The notes beneath the pieces are model-generated. The model had not been told where the DNA came from and did not search any database. It was given only the letters and a program-made list of their open reading frames with translations. The position numbers and the translations under genes were made by a program. This document shows, one piece after another, positions 17,040 through 25,098 of a stretch of 64,000 nucleotides of DNA. The stretch's first letter is position 1, and each line of letters opens with the position of its first letter. Source of the stretch: HTCC5015 sp051747425 (GTDB taxonomy: Bacteria > Pseudomonadota > Gammaproteobacteria > HTCC5015); contig JBNJGD010000007.1 of NCBI GenBank assembly GCA_051747425.1, positions 1 through 64,000 of the forward strand, given 5' to 3'.

Positions 17040-18326
17040 TTAAGGCGAGTAAGTGTAGTTGTACTTGGTGGAATCCTCACGACTGGTACCGGAACTGAAG
17101 CTGCCGGTTTGGGTTTCCTGGAGTACCCCTTCCTCGAAAACCTCGATTTTCCAGGAGCTGGCACTGCCACCATAGTTGTTGACGAAATATGTGTATGTGC
17201 CGCTATCGAGTGCATCCGTAAAGAAGATATTCTCGACAGAACCAGAACCGCCCGATGTATTATCCGTATCCAGCTCGCCGGCAGCGCCTGACCGATTCGT
17301 GTATGACAGTTCAGTGCCACTGGGGGTGTCAACATAGAGATCCAGGTCGTTCTGGGCACTCCAGGTCAGGGAGAAGCGCAGAACGCCCTCTTTGACACAG
17401 GTACCGGTGACACAGGCCTCACCGGCGGCGCAGTCACTGTCCACGGTACACTGGCCGAAATCACCTGGGCAGGAGGCAGTGTACTCCCAAGCCGTACCGC
17501 TGTTTTCACAGCCGGAGACCACCACTTCCACATCACCGCCAAGCGCGGGGTTGTAGGAGAACAGGAACTCGGAATTCTCACCGACATAACCCAGGGCCTC
17601 GGTGGCTTGTGAACAATCCAGGGCCGTGCGAATGCTGGTCCGCGATGTGTTGGGGCCAGTACCGGCCACCCACTGACCGTTTTGGAAGATGTCGATTTTG
17701 TCTTTGACGGTGTAGGTCTCGTAATCGACCTTTACATTGCCGACCGAGCCTCCCATGTCGATCATGGTGCTGGTGACACCCTCCCCGCCGGAGACTTTGA
17801 GGTTGTTACAGGCCAGCGGTGAAATCACGCTGATACAAATCTGCTGTTCGGCGCTGACGCGACCATTGGCGTCGATCATTTTCAGGTCAATACAGAACTG
17901 CCCATTGGCCACATTGGAGGGGACATTGATCGGCAGCGAGAATGTCCCCGACTCAGGGGCATTGGCCAGCTGCAGGCGGAAATAGCTGTCGGCACCCTGA
18001 ACGGCAAAGAGAATCTCCGACAACACGGAGCCATTGGTTTCAAAATCCACCGGCAGCTGAACCTGGGAACCCGAGGAATACGCCACATCGGTTTCGCTGC
18101 GAGTCAGACGCGGTGCATCCGGGCTGCTGGTCGTGGCCGGCAGACTGCCCGGCACCGTACTTGCACCCGGTACCACCAGCACTTCGGTCAGGGCATTGGC
18201 GTCTCGTGGGTCAATTTGCGGTTCACTGGAGTCAGAGTCAGAACCGCCTCCGCCGCCACAAGCGGACAGAGCAAGAGAAAACACAAAAAGCAGTAGCAAC
18301 GCGCGAATAGAGCGATTTATCAACAT
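17040..18326 (-). CDS. Lipoprotein with Cys-rich motif and DUF2135-like C-terminal domain
   Basis: A 428-residue protein with a lipoprotein signal (LLLLFVFSLALSAC, lipid Cys at 23) followed by a GGGGGSDSDSS linker. The middle is beta-rich; a short Cys-rich segment (QCTVDSDCAAGEACVTGTC) follows, and the C terminus holds a DUF2135-like beta-sandwich (LTWSAQNDLDLYVDTPSGTELSY ... GTYTYFVNNYGG). It is probably anchored in the outer membrane and exposed. Function unknown. AAGGA precedes the start; a terminator follows. Confidence 0.8.
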   Translation of the reverse strand: MLINRSIRALLLLFVFSLALSACGGGGGSDSDSSEPQIDPRDANALTEVLVVPGASTVPGSLPATTSSPDAPRLTRSETDVAYSSGSQVQLPVDFETNGSVLSEILFAVQGADSYFRLQLANAPESGTFSLPINVPSNVANGQFCIDLKMIDANGRVSAEQQICISVISPLACNNLKVSGGEGVTSTMIDMGGSVGNVKVDYETYTVKDKIDIFQNGQWVAGTGPNTSRTSIRTALDCSQATEALGYVGENSEFLFSYNPALGGDVEVVVSGCENSGTAWEYTASCPGDFGQCTVDSDCAAGEACVTGTCVKEGVLRFSLTWSAQNDLDLYVDTPSGTELSYTNRSGAAGELDTDNTSGGSGSVENIFFTDALDSGTYTYFVNNYGGSASSWKIEVFEEGVLQETQTGSFSSGTSREDSTKYNYTYSP

Positions 18327-18467
18327 GAGGAGAGTCCTTTTTTGTTGTTAATTTTTGTTAATTATTGCCGAGCGCATTACCTGGCTCAAGTTGCGATGAG
18401 GATAAAAGGCGACAGGGGTTTAAGCGCTGCGGGCTTTTCGTAATGACATGAGACGCCGTGAGTCACA

Positions 18468-18597
18468 GGCGGAAGCGCTTTGCGCGTCCGCCCTACGATT
18501 TTGGCATTGGCGTAGGGCGGAAGTGGCGCAAGCCACATCCGCCGGTGGTTCGATGTTACTTTGGTCGGCGGAAGCGGCTGCGCCGCGTCCGCCCTAC
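18468..18597. repeat. Cluster of three family-B palindromes
   Basis: Copies at 18468-18496, 18511-18543 (opposite orientation, with AAGTGGCGCAAGCCACAT core) and 18567-18597. The core changes between copies are compensatory across the arms. Together they fill most of the 288-bp gap between the lipoprotein start and the MBL hydrolase end. Confidence 0.8.
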
Positions 18598-18614
18598 CTT
18601 TTTTCAATCAGCCA

Positions 18615-19475
18615 TCAAAGCTCGTTGACGGGGATCTTGAAGTAGATCTTGCCGTTGTCCTCGGCCGGCGGCATCTGGCCGGCGCGGATGTTGACCTGAA
18701 TGGAGGGCAAAATCAGGCGCGGCATGTCCAGGGTGGCGTCGCGCTCTTCGCGCATCTTGATGAACTCGGCCTGACTGATGCCCTCACCCACATGCTTGTT
18801 ACTGCGCTTCTGCTCGCCGATGGTGGTCTCGCACTGGTAGTCGCGGCCCTCGGGCGGATAGTCGTGGCAGAGGAACACCCGCGTCTCGTCCGGCAGCTCG
18901 TAGAGCTTGTGAATGGAGTCGTAGAGCGTGGCCGCACTGCCGCCGGGGAAATCGCAGCGGGCGGTGCCCAGGTCCGGCATAAACAGGGTATCGCCGACAA
19001 ACACCGCGTCTTCGATCAGCCAGGCCATATCCGCCGGGGTGTGGCCGGGGGTGTTGAAGACCTTGGCTTTCATCGGGCCCACGGTGAATTCCTCGCCGTC
19101 GGCAAAGAGTTTGTCGAACTGACTGCCGTCGACCAGGAACTCTTTCTCCAGATTGAAAACCTCGCGGAAGATCTTCTGCACTTCCGAGATTTTCTCGCCA
19201 ATACCGATCTTTCCGCCCACTTCATCGCGAATAAAGGGCGCCGCCGAGAGGTGGTCGGCGTGGGCGTGGGTGTCGAGAATCCACTCCACGGTCAGATCCT
19301 GCTCGCGCACATAGTCGACGATGCGCTGGGCACCCTCAGTGGAGGTGCGGCCGGATTTGGGGTCGTAGTCGAGCACGCTGTCGATCACAGCGGCGGTACC
19401 GCCGGATGCGTCGTAGACCACATAACTGAAGGTTTCGGTATCCGGGTCCAGGAAGCTTTTTACAATCGGTTTCAT
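18615..19475 (-). CDS. MBL-fold hydrolase, persulfide dioxygenase / Blh-like
   Basis: A 286-residue metallo-beta-lactamase-fold enzyme. The metal motif THAHADH is at residues 69-75, then FNTPGHTP, VGDTLFMPDLGTARCDFPGG and FLCHDYPPEGR, as in ETHE1/Blh-type persulfide dioxygenases that oxidise glutathione persulfide with one Fe. The ATG at 19475 has AGAGGAAA upstream. The divergent neighbour is an ArsR regulator with BigR/SqrR features, the classical partner of Blh in H2S/persulfide detoxification. No rhodanese domain is fused. Confidence 0.88.
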   Translation of the reverse strand: MKPIVKSFLDPDTETFSYVVYDASGGTAAVIDSVLDYDPKSGRTSTEGAQRIVDYVREQDLTVEWILDTHAHADHLSAAPFIRDEVGGKIGIGEKISEVQKIFREVFNLEKEFLVDGSQFDKLFADGEEFTVGPMKAKVFNTPGHTPADMAWLIEDAVFVGDTLFMPDLGTARCDFPGGSAATLYDSIHKLYELPDETRVFLCHDYPPEGRDYQCETTIGEQKRSNKHVGEGISQAEFIKMREERDATLDMPRLILPSIQVNIRAGQMPPAEDNGKIYFKIPVNEL

Positions 19476-19510
19476 CTCGTTTCCTCTGATTTGTGTTGCT
19501 CTCTTGGCTA

Positions 19511-19555
19511 ACAATATAGTTTTTTATATAATGTTTTTCAATCTATTGTGACAAT
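19511..19555. promoter_or_regulatory. AT-rich divergent control region, candidate BigR-like operator
   Basis: An imperfect palindrome, ACAATATA then a T-rich centre then TATATAATGT (19511-19534), and a short perfect one, ATTGT-G-ACAAT (19545-19555), occupy the gap between the MBL hydrolase and the arsR gene. BigR-type repressors bind AT-rich inverted repeats over the -10 region, so this is the likely operator. Confidence 0.45.
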
Positions 19556-19577
19556 CGTATTCAGTGAGCACAGCGAT

Positions 19578-19889
19578 ATGCCCGAAGCCACCATCGAGAT
19601 CGACAAGATGCGCGCCGGCGCAGACCGGGCCACGGCACTGTTAAAGGCCCTGGGGCACGGTGAGCGACTGTTGCTGCTGTGCCAGTTGAGTCAGGCGGAG
19701 ATGTGCGTCAGCGAGCTGGAAGCGGCCCTGGACATCCACCAACCCAACCTCTCCCAGCAACTGGGCAAACTGCGCGAGAGAGGCCTGATTACCCCACGCC
19801 GCGAGGGCAAGCACATCTACTACCGCGTCAGCGACCCCAGCGCCCTGGCCCTGCTGCAGACCCTGTACAAGGAATTCTGTCCGGATTGA
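19578..19889 (+). CDS. ArsR family regulator, BigR/SqrR-like
   Basis: A 103-residue winged-helix repressor: LLKALGHGERLLLLCQLSQAEMCVSELEAALDIHQPNLSQQLGKLRERGLITPRREGKHIYYRV. Cysteines fall in LLCQL and in the C-terminal EFCPD, the placement of the persulfide-sensing pair of BigR/SqrR; a third is in EMCVSE. It likely releases DNA when sulfide builds up, inducing the divergent dioxygenase. The ATG at 19578 is preferred; a GTG at 19548 sits in the operator-like repeat. Confidence 0.85.
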   Translation: MPEATIEIDKMRAGADRATALLKALGHGERLLLLCQLSQAEMCVSELEAALDIHQPNLSQQLGKLRERGLITPRREGKHIYYRVSDPSALALLQTLYKEFCPD

Positions 19890-19894
19890 TTTTT

Positions 19895-20083
19895 TAGCCA
19901 CAGAGGGCACAGAGAGCACAGAGTCTTCTGTGTCATTCCGGAAAGCGCGCAGCTCTTATCCGGGATTTTTTGTACCGTAGGAGCCTGCTGGCAGGCGAAT
20001 GGTATAAATCTCGACCGATGTTCGCTTGCAAGCAAGCTCCTACAGAACACAAACCTCTGTGTCCTCTGTGTCCTCTGTGGCTA
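19895..20083. repeat. Second CACAGAG-bounded composite repeat
   Basis: Terminal repeats TAGCCACAGAGGGCACAGAG... (19895-19924) and its near reverse complement (20054-20083). Inside are an inverted family-C palindrome (19932-19966) and a different hairpin, GTAGGAGCCTGC ... GCAAGCTCCTACA (19977-20044), resembling Pseudomonas REP-type elements. It fills the whole gap between two convergent genes, up to the M48 stop codon. Confidence 0.8.
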
Positions 20084-20084
20084 A

Positions 20085-20933
20085 TTATTCAGAGGAGACC
20101 AGCACCTCGGGTAGTGGTTCGAGTACGGGGGCGGGGCCGTTGCCCTGGGTGGCGCGGATGGCTTCGATGCGCAGGTCGGTGTCGGGGTGGGTGGCGAAGA
20201 ATTCGCTCCACTCGGGCTGGTCGTGTTTTTCGTTGACGGTTTCAAAGAAGCGCTCGGCGCCGTGGGTGTGGCCATAGTGTGCTTCCAGAGCCACCAGCGC
20301 CGAGCGGTCGGACTCGCGCTCCATCTCGCGGTTGAAGCTGAGCATGGTCAACATGCCGGTCTGGCCGATCACCGCCTGCAGGTTCTGGTTGCTGCCCATC
20401 ACCGCGCTGAGCAGCAACTGCACGATGACCCCGCGACTCAGTGACTGGATGGGATGGCGGTGCTGAACATGGGCGATCTCATGGGCCAGCACCATGGCCA
20501 GGCCGTTTTCGGAGTCCACGGCGTCGATCAGGCCTTGGTGAATGAACACATGCCCGCCGATGGTGGCAAAGGCGTTGGGCACATCGCTGTCGACATAGTG
20601 AACGCGGATGGACATCTCTTCCGGCAAGCCCATGTGTGGAATCAGGTCCTCGGCCAGGGCCTGTAGCGCGCGGCGTTTGGCACGGGTCATATCCTCACCC
20701 TGCTCCTCCGCCGCCTCGCTGTCTTCAAACTCCCAGGCGGAGACCACTTCGCGCTCCCATTCAAAGGGCATATAAACGGCCAGCTTCTGGGCAAAGAAAC
20801 TCAGCACAAGAATGGCAACAATCAGGGCACCCAGGACACCCGTGACCAGAATACAAAACTCCTTGAGCGGGTTCTCCTCACTGGCGTTGATGCCCTCGGG
20901 GATCTGCGGGTTTTCCCGGCGGTACTGGCTCAT
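20085..20933 (-). CDS. M48 family metalloprotease, membrane-anchored
   Basis: A 282-residue protein with one N-terminal membrane helix (about 27-48) and a periplasmic or cytoplasmic protease domain. The zinc motif HEIAH is at 151-155 (MVLAHEIAHVQHRHP), with the third ligand in NREMERESDRSAL. The organisation resembles Oma1/BepA-type single-helix M48 enzymes without TPRs. It overlaps the upstream YbjQ-like gene by ATGA, so the two are translationally coupled. A role in envelope protein quality control is inferred. Confidence 0.88.
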   Translation of the reverse strand: MSQYRRENPQIPEGINASEENPLKEFCILVTGVLGALIVAILVLSFFAQKLAVYMPFEWEREVVSAWEFEDSEAAEEQGEDMTRAKRRALQALAEDLIPHMGLPEEMSIRVHYVDSDVPNAFATIGGHVFIHQGLIDAVDSENGLAMVLAHEIAHVQHRHPIQSLSRGVIVQLLLSAVMGSNQNLQAVIGQTGMLTMLSFNREMERESDRSALVALEAHYGHTHGAERFFETVNEKHDQPEWSEFFATHPDTDLRIEAIRATQGNGPAPVLEPLPEVLVSSE

Positions 20934-21394
20934 GCCGCCGAGGCGGGCACCATCGCCGTGCCGTAGGCCAACACCTCGATGGAGCCGATACCCTGGCCGG
21001 CGTTGCCCGAGACCTGGCAGGTAACAAAGCGCATGTTGAGAATGGCCTCGGCGCCCCGGGCCTCGGCATCGCGCTGCATGCGAATCACCGCCTCGCGACG
21101 GGCCCGATCCAGCAGGGATTCATAGGCTGTGATGTGGCCGCCCACCAGGTTGCGCAAACCGGCGATAAAGGTTTTGAAGTAGTCCACCGAGATCACCACA
21201 TTGCCCATCACCAGCTGCTGCTCGTGGCGGTGCCACTGGGGCGGAGGGAAGCGCTCGTTAATCACCAGGGTGCCGCGAAGCTCGGCCTCGCTCTCGCGGA
21301 TGCTCTTGTAGTGACGCTTTTCGTTGAGGCGACCAAAGCTGTAGCCCAAAAGGAGCAACAAGACAATGATGCCCAGTTGAATCAGACCTTCCAT
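20930..21394 (-). CDS. Membrane-anchored YbjQ (DUF74/UPF0145) family protein
   Basis: A 154-residue protein. An N-terminal membrane helix (LIQLGIIVLLLLLGYSFG) precedes a YbjQ-like domain: VVISVDYFKTFIAGLRNLVGGHITAYESLLDRARREAVIRM followed by GAEAILNMRF and AYGTAM. YbjQ proteins form pentamers of unknown function. It starts one base after the stop of the preceding YbjQ gene and overlaps the M48 gene, giving a tight three-gene operon. Confidence 0.85.
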   Translation of the reverse strand: MEGLIQLGIIVLLLLLGYSFGRLNEKRHYKSIRESEAELRGTLVINERFPPPQWHRHEQQLVMGNVVISVDYFKTFIAGLRNLVGGHITAYESLLDRARREAVIRMQRDAEARGAEAILNMRFVTCQVSGNAGQGIGSIEVLAYGTAMVPASAA

Positions 21395-21395
21395 G

Positions 21396-21716
21396 TTAGC
21401 GGTCCTCGACCACCACGGCGGTGCCGTAGGCGAGAATCTCGGAGGCACCGGCGGCGATGGCCGAAGTGGCAAAGCGCACATTGATCACGGCGTTGGCGCC
21501 GATGGCCGAAGCCTGTTCCTTCATGCGCTCCAGGGCCTCCTCGCGGGACTCCTGCAGGAGTTCGGTATAGCTGCTGAGCTCGCCGCCAAAGATGTTTTTG
21601 AATCCGGCCATAAAGTCCTTGCCGGCGTGCTTGGCGCGCACGGTACTGCCCTGAACGATTCCCATGTGGTCGGTGATGCGTTTGCCGGGCAGGATTTCAA
21701 CATTACTGATTAGCAT
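21396..21716 (-). CDS. YbjQ (DUF74/UPF0145) family protein, soluble
   Basis: A 106-residue typical-length YbjQ protein: ILPGKRITDHMGIVQGSTVRAKHAGKDFMAGFKNIFGGELSSYTELLQESREEALERM then GANAVINVRF and AYGTAVVV. No membrane segment, in contrast to its downstream paralog. The start at 21716 follows AAAAGG; an in-frame extension to 21749 is not conserved. First gene of the YbjQ-YbjQ-M48 operon. Confidence 0.9.
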   Translation of the reverse strand: MLISNVEILPGKRITDHMGIVQGSTVRAKHAGKDFMAGFKNIFGGELSSYTELLQESREEALERMKEQASAIGANAVINVRFATSAIAAGASEILAYGTAVVVEDR

Positions 21717-21789
21717 AGCCTTTTCTCTTTCTCGGGTAATACAGAACACCCGATACTAGCGACTCCCCGACTCCCCGGCAATGGAGCGA

Positions 21790-23085
21790 TCAGGGCAAAT
21801 CCAGCTGACCGCCAAAGTAGGCCTTGTTGCCGCGCACTGCCAGCACCTCGTTCAGGTGTTCCAGCGCCCGGCCATAGGCGGCGGCACGCATGCCCAGTTC
21901 GGGTCGCTGTTCCCAGCGCTCCCAGATGGCATCAAAGGCCCGCTCGATTTTCTCGGACAGGCGGTGATCCACTTCCTCCCGACTCCAGGAGTCGCCGGAA
22001 CGGTTTTGCACCCATTCGAAATAGCTGACAATCACACCGCCGGCATTAGCCAGGACATCGGGCACTATCAGGATGCCGCGCTCGTGCAGTTTGTCATCAG
22101 CGGCGCGGGTTACCGGGCCGTTGGCGATCTCGACAATCCAGCGGGCTCGAATGGCATCGACATTGGCCAGGGTGATGGCCCCCTGCAGGGCGGCGGGTAC
22201 CAGCACATCCACATCCAGGGCCAACAATTCCTCATTGGTGATGTGCTCACCTACCGGGGTGCCACTGACCGACTCGCTGCAGTAGACATCCTTGAAATGC
22301 TTGTGCCGCTGCTTGTGTTGCCACAGCGCCTGAACATCGAGCCCGGTGTCACAGTAGATCGCCCCGCGTGAATCACTCACCGCCACGACCTTGTAGCCGG
22401 CGTCGGTGAGTGAACGAGCCATGTGGTAGCCGGCGTTGCCAAAGCCCTGCACCGCGACGCGAATGGTATCGGCGGCGCGGTCGTGCTTTTGGCGCAGCTT
22501 TTCCAGGCACAAAAAGGCGCCGCGCCCGGTGGCCTCGGTGCGGCCCTGGCTGCCGCCCAGACTCACCGGCTTGCCGGTGAGTGCCGCCGGTTGTTTGTGG
22601 CGGCGGATGACTTCGTACTCGTCCAGCAACCAGCCCATGATGCGCTCGTTGGTGTTTACATCCGGCGCCGGAATGTCCCGGTCGGGGCCGATAAAGTCGA
22701 CCATGGCGCGCATATAGGCGCGGCTGAGTCGTTCCAACTCCATGGGCGAGAGATGTTTGGGGTCCACCTGCACACCGCCCTTGCCGCCGCCGAAGGGCAA
22801 ACCGACCACGGCGCACTTGAGCGTCATCCACAGGGACAGGGCCTGAACCTCGGCCTGGGAGACATCCGGGTGAAAGCGAACGCCGCCCTTGCAGGGACCG
22901 AGCAGGTAGTTGAACTGGCAGCGATAGGCATCGAAGTACTCGGTGGAACCGTCGTCCATCAACACCGGCAGCGAGGCGTAGAGCAAGGCCGCCGGACGGG
23001 ACAGGCGGTGCAAAACATCGGGCGAGGCATCGATGGCCTCACCCAGACTCAAAAGACGCGCATAAGCGTCATCGAACAGGGACAT
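21790..23085 (-). CDS. Glutamate dehydrogenase (Glu/Leu/Phe/Val dehydrogenase family)
   Basis: A 431-residue amino-acid dehydrogenase. N-terminal domain: LLGPCKGGVRFHPDV and the catalytic-lysine motif LPFGGGKGG, followed by DIPAPDVNT. The C-terminal Rossmann domain has VQGFGNAGYH. Sequence and length fit hexameric NAD(P)-dependent glutamate dehydrogenases of the GudB/RocG type, which interconvert glutamate and 2-oxoglutarate plus ammonia; coenzyme preference cannot be read by eye. A universal stress gene lies 32 bp upstream on the same strand and may be cotranscribed. Confidence 0.92.
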   Translation of the reverse strand: MSLFDDAYARLLSLGEAIDASPDVLHRLSRPAALLYASLPVLMDDGSTEYFDAYRCQFNYLLGPCKGGVRFHPDVSQAEVQALSLWMTLKCAVVGLPFGGGKGGVQVDPKHLSPMELERLSRAYMRAMVDFIGPDRDIPAPDVNTNERIMGWLLDEYEVIRRHKQPAALTGKPVSLGGSQGRTEATGRGAFLCLEKLRQKHDRAADTIRVAVQGFGNAGYHMARSLTDAGYKVVAVSDSRGAIYCDTGLDVQALWQHKQRHKHFKDVYCSESVSGTPVGEHITNEELLALDVDVLVPAALQGAITLANVDAIRARWIVEIANGPVTRAADDKLHERGILIVPDVLANAGGVIVSYFEWVQNRSGDSWSREEVDHRLSEKIERAFDAIWERWEQRPELGMRAAAYGRALEHLNEVLAVRGNKAYFGGQLDLP

Positions 23086-23117
23086 GCGGACTCCGGTACG
23101 GCAACAATAAAAAGGGG

Positions 23118-23537
23118 CTAGCGAACCACAAAAACGGACTGGTCACACATTTTGACCACTTTGCTGGCGTGGGAACCGAGCAGGTGTAACCAGTCACCCA
23201 GACCCGGTTTGTGCGAGGCCATGACCACCAGGTCGGCACCACAGTCTTCCACCGCCTGCACCAGTTTTTTGTCCAGATCGGTGGTGACATCGGGGGTAAC
23301 AATGACATGGGACTGGGCGTCGATGCCGTGATCTTTACCCTGTTCGGTGGCAAAGGCCTCCATCTTCTGCTTGAGCTCATCCACACTGTGTGCGGCTGGA
23401 CCCGGCTGAGTGTGGGAAATGGTCACATAGCACAGGGTAGCCTGATAGTGACGGGAAAGGTCGATCGCCGTTTGCAGAGCGCGCGCCAGAGCATCGAGGT
23501 GAGACAAGTCGACGGGAACGAGGATTTTCCGGTACAT
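23118..23537 (-). CDS. Universal stress protein (UspA family)
   Basis: A 139-residue single-domain Usp: YRKILVPVDLSHLDALARAL at the start and ASHKPGLGDWLHLLGSHASKVV at the end, the latter corresponding to the ATP-binding G-x-x-G...G-S region. Cytoplasmic stress-response protein. It precedes the glutamate dehydrogenase gene on the same strand. Confidence 0.92.
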   Translation of the reverse strand: MYRKILVPVDLSHLDALARALQTAIDLSRHYQATLCYVTISHTQPGPAAHSVDELKQKMEAFATEQGKDHGIDAQSHVIVTPDVTTDLDKKLVQAVEDCGADLVVMASHKPGLGDWLHLLGSHASKVVKMCDQSVFVVR

Positions 23538-23616
23538 GGCAACTCCAAATTGGTGTTAGGCCAGTACAGTGTCTCGCACTCCGCCGAGCTTGCAAACTCT
23601 GTCGCGTCTTTCGGTC

Positions 23617-24960
23617 CTAGCGTCCCGAAAGATTGGGGGCCGGACGGCGATTGCCGTTGCTGGTTGATTTGCGGGGCCGGCGACGACGGCCCTGGGCATT
23701 GTCCGCGGACTCGCCACCGGAGCGGCCGCCCTGGCGAGCGGGCTTGCGGCCGCGGCCATTATTCTTTTGCCCGCTCTCCTGCTTGGGACCGCGCACTTTG
23801 TGCTTGAGATCCGTGGCGGGTACATCGTGCTCGGGCTCAAAGCCGTCGACCACCACGCGCTCCACCAGTTGCTGGGTCAGGTGTTCAATGCCACTCAACA
23901 TACCCACTTCATCAGCGCTGACCAGTGAGACCGCCGAACCGGTGGAACCGGCGCGGCCGGTGCGACCGATGCGGTGGACATAGTCCTCGGAGACATTGGG
24001 TAGATCGATGTTGACCACCTGGGGCAGCTGGTCGATGTCGATGCCGCGGGCGGCGATGTCGGTGGCTACCAGGGCGCGCAACTTACCCTTTTTGAAATCA
24101 GCCAGTGCCTTGGTCCGGGCACCCTGGCTCTTGTTGCCGTGAATGGCTGCCGCTTCAATACCTCGCGCTTCGAGAAAGCGTGTCAGGCGGTTAGCGCCAT
24201 GCTTGGTGCGCGAAAACACCAGCACCTGCTGCCAATTGTGTTCTTCAAAAAGATGAGCCAGCAATTCCGGCTTGCGCTTCTTGTCCACCGGGTGCATCCA
24301 CTGGCGGACCGTCTTCGCGGTGGCGTTGCGCGGCGTCACCGAGATCTCCTCGGGCTGGTTGACAATGGTCTTGGCGAGCTGGCGAATCTCCCGGGAGAAA
24401 GTGGCGGAGAACATCAGGTTCTGGCGCACCTCGGGCAGGAGTTTGATGATCCGGCGGATGTCGTGGATAAAGCCCATATCGAGCATGCGATCGGCCTCAT
24501 CCAGGATCAGCACTTCCAGGTGGTCGAACTTCACCGCGCCCTGGTTGTGGAGATCGAGCAGTCTGCCCGGCGTGGCAATCAGAATATCGACACCGTCCTG
24601 CAAGCGGGCAATCTGGGGATTGATCTTGACGCCGCCGAAGACCACGGCCGAACTCAGGGGCGTACCCTTTCCGTAGGTGGCGACGCTGTCGGCCACTTGT
24701 GCGGCTAGTTCCCGGGTCGGCGTGAGCACCAGGGCCCTGGCCTGCTGGCGACCGGCACGGCGGCCGCGGGAGAGGATCTCCAGCAGCGGCAGAGTAAAGC
24801 CGGCGGTTTTGCCGGTGCCGGTCTGAGCCGCAGCCATCACATCGCGACCGGATAAGACGGCGGGGATGGCCTGGGCCTGAATCGGGGTGGGTTGGGTGTA
24901 TTTCTGGGCGGCCACGGCCTCAAGAAGGGGCGCGGACAGGCCGAGTTGGTCAAATGTCAT
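23617..24960 (-). CDS. rhlE: DEAD-box ATP-dependent RNA helicase RhlE-like
   Basis: A 447-residue helicase with all core motifs in order: Q motif (PTPIQAQAIP), I (AAQTGTGKTA), PTRELA, DEAD (LILDEADRMLDMGF), SAT (MFSATFS), ARGIDID and VI (HRIGRTGRAG). The last ~75 residues are a disordered Lys/Arg/Gly-rich RNA-binding tail, as in RhlE. It unwinds RNA, likely in ribosome assembly and mRNA decay. The ATG at 24960 (MTFDQLGLS) starts at the conserved N terminus; open frame upstream is discarded. Confidence 0.94.
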   Translation of the reverse strand: MTFDQLGLSAPLLEAVAAQKYTQPTPIQAQAIPAVLSGRDVMAAAQTGTGKTAGFTLPLLEILSRGRRAGRQQARALVLTPTRELAAQVADSVATYGKGTPLSSAVVFGGVKINPQIARLQDGVDILIATPGRLLDLHNQGAVKFDHLEVLILDEADRMLDMGFIHDIRRIIKLLPEVRQNLMFSATFSREIRQLAKTIVNQPEEISVTPRNATAKTVRQWMHPVDKKRKPELLAHLFEEHNWQQVLVFSRTKHGANRLTRFLEARGIEAAAIHGNKSQGARTKALADFKKGKLRALVATDIAARGIDIDQLPQVVNIDLPNVSEDYVHRIGRTGRAGSTGSAVSLVSADEVGMLSGIEHLTQQLVERVVVDGFEPEHDVPATDLKHKVRGPKQESGQKNNGRGRKPARQGGRSGGESADNAQGRRRRPRKSTSNGNRRPAPNLSGR

Positions 24961-25047
24961 TGAGAATCTCTGGGGGGAAGTAAAGCGATTGGTGAGGCGA
25001 GGATACAGCAAACGGCCGGGCATGACACTTAAAAACGCGCCGCCCAC

Positions 25048-25074
25048 AAAAAAGGCGCCGGCATGGCCGGCGCC
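25048..25074 (-). terminator. Rho-independent terminator of the flavin monooxygenase gene
   Basis: On the minus strand, stem GGCGCCGGC / GCCGGCGCC with a 3-nt loop followed by six Ts, 25 bp beyond the stop of the monooxygenase gene. Confidence 0.85.
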
Positions 25075-25098
25075 CCGAGTGGCCGTACAGGCAGGGCG

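Noticed and set aside
18468..18597. Possible CRISPR-like array of repeats
   Set aside because: Copies are palindromic, vary in core sequence and orientation, have unequal spacing and no cas genes nearby; they are intergenic palindromes.
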